Below the pieces are notes generated by a model. It was not told where the DNA came from. It did no database searches and saw only the letters and a program-made list of their open reading frames with translations. From Oscillospiraceae bacterium (GTDB lineage: Bacteria > Bacillota > Clostridia > Oscillospirales > Acutalibacteraceae), in contig DXWE01000027.1 of NCBI GenBank assembly GCA_019417045.1, positions 1 through 14,456 of the forward strand: a stretch of 14,456 nt of DNA. Reading direction: 5' to 3'. Made by a program: the position numbers and the translations under genes. The number at the start of each line of letters is the position of its first letter. Positions within the stretch are counted from its first letter, which is position 1. Of the stretch, positions 14,321 through 14,456 are shown one piece after another.

Positions 14321-14409
14321 GGAGAGTTATCGAAGTGGTCATAACGAGCCGCACTCGAAATGCGGTTGTCCGCAAGGGCACGTGGGTTCGAATCCCACAC
14401 TCTCCGCCA
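14321..14409 (+). tRNA. tRNA-Ser, anticodon CGA
   Basis: Acceptor stem GGAGAGT (14321-14327) pairs with ACTCTCC (14399-14405); G14406 is the discriminator and CCA is encoded (14407-14409). The anticodon stem CCGCA/TGCGG holds the loop CTCGAAA with anticodon CGA at 14356-14358, reading UCG. A long variable arm typical of serine tRNA follows, then T arm GTGGG-TTCGAAT-CCCAC (14382-14398). It is expressed from the promoter at 14055-14083 through the degenerate copy. Confidence 0.95.
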
Positions 14410-14411
14410 TC

Positions 14412-14456
14412 GAAAAATCCAGTAACCATGCGGGTTTCTGGATTTTTCTTTTTTTG
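14412..14456 (+). terminator. Terminator of the tRNA-Ser unit
   Basis: GAAAAATCCAG (14412-14422) and CTGGATTTTTC (14438-14448) form a perfect 11-bp stem followed by a run of seven T, directly after the encoded CCA. A weakened relative (AAAACC with GGTTTT, about 14192-14215) follows the degenerate tRNA copy. Confidence 0.9.

Noticed and set aside
14048..14400. Short minus-strand proteins containing MWDSNPRA and RYDHFD motifs.
   Set aside because: These are reverse readings of tRNA-Ser sequence, a common false gene call.

Overview
The window looks like a GC-rich Clostridia chromosome, probably from the Oscillospiraceae/Ruminococcaceae side of the Firmicutes. This is inferred from gene families only: a BspA-type leucine-rich-repeat protein with a dockerin-like end, class B-type sortases, an SPFH protein paired with an Arc-like ribbon-helix-helix protein, a short ThiI without rhodanese domain next to a NifS-like desulfurase, strong Shine-Dalgarno sites, and near-consensus sigma-A promoters with 17-bp spacers.

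Layout. 1-1359 (minus): secreted LRR protein, cut by the window edge in the first dockerin-like loop. 1360-1505: AT-rich divergent promoter region. 1506-2816 (plus): mtaB, a tRNA methylthiotransferase, overlapping at its 3' end a convergent membrane-anchored protein (2726-3361, minus). 3416-4741 (minus): an SPFH/ribbon-helix-helix operon with perfect consensus promoter, a palindrome at the transcription start and its own terminator. 4827-5013: a seven-unit 26/27-bp minisatellite with a 107-bp higher-order period. 5044-6330 (minus): hflX, whose stop codon lies at the loop of its terminator. 6494-6893 (minus): two very small membrane/secreted proteins. 7057-14058 (plus): a four-gene operon, cysteine desulfurase, active-looking sortase, thiI, and a CinA-sortase fusion. 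14055-14448 (plus): a tRNA transcription unit in which a broken tRNA-Ser copy precedes an intact tRNA-Ser(CGA).

The most unusual part is the plus-strand operon. Desulfurase and ThiI form a known sulfur-relay pair for 4-thiouridine in tRNA. Each is followed by a gene carrying a membrane-anchored sortase-like domain. The first sortase keeps His, Cys and Arg. The second is joined in frame to the C-terminus of a full-length CinA (NMN deamidase residues intact), and its sortase domain has lost both the catalytic His (Asn instead) and Cys (Asp instead). The predicted product is a cytoplasmic CinA tethered through one membrane span to an external pseudo-sortase with a Ser/Thr-rich tail. A run of ten G residues sits exactly between pseudo-sortase and tail, so slippage could swap or truncate the tail. 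I know of no described system with this architecture; the link between cytoplasmic NAD/tRNA metabolism and surface sortase domains is inference.
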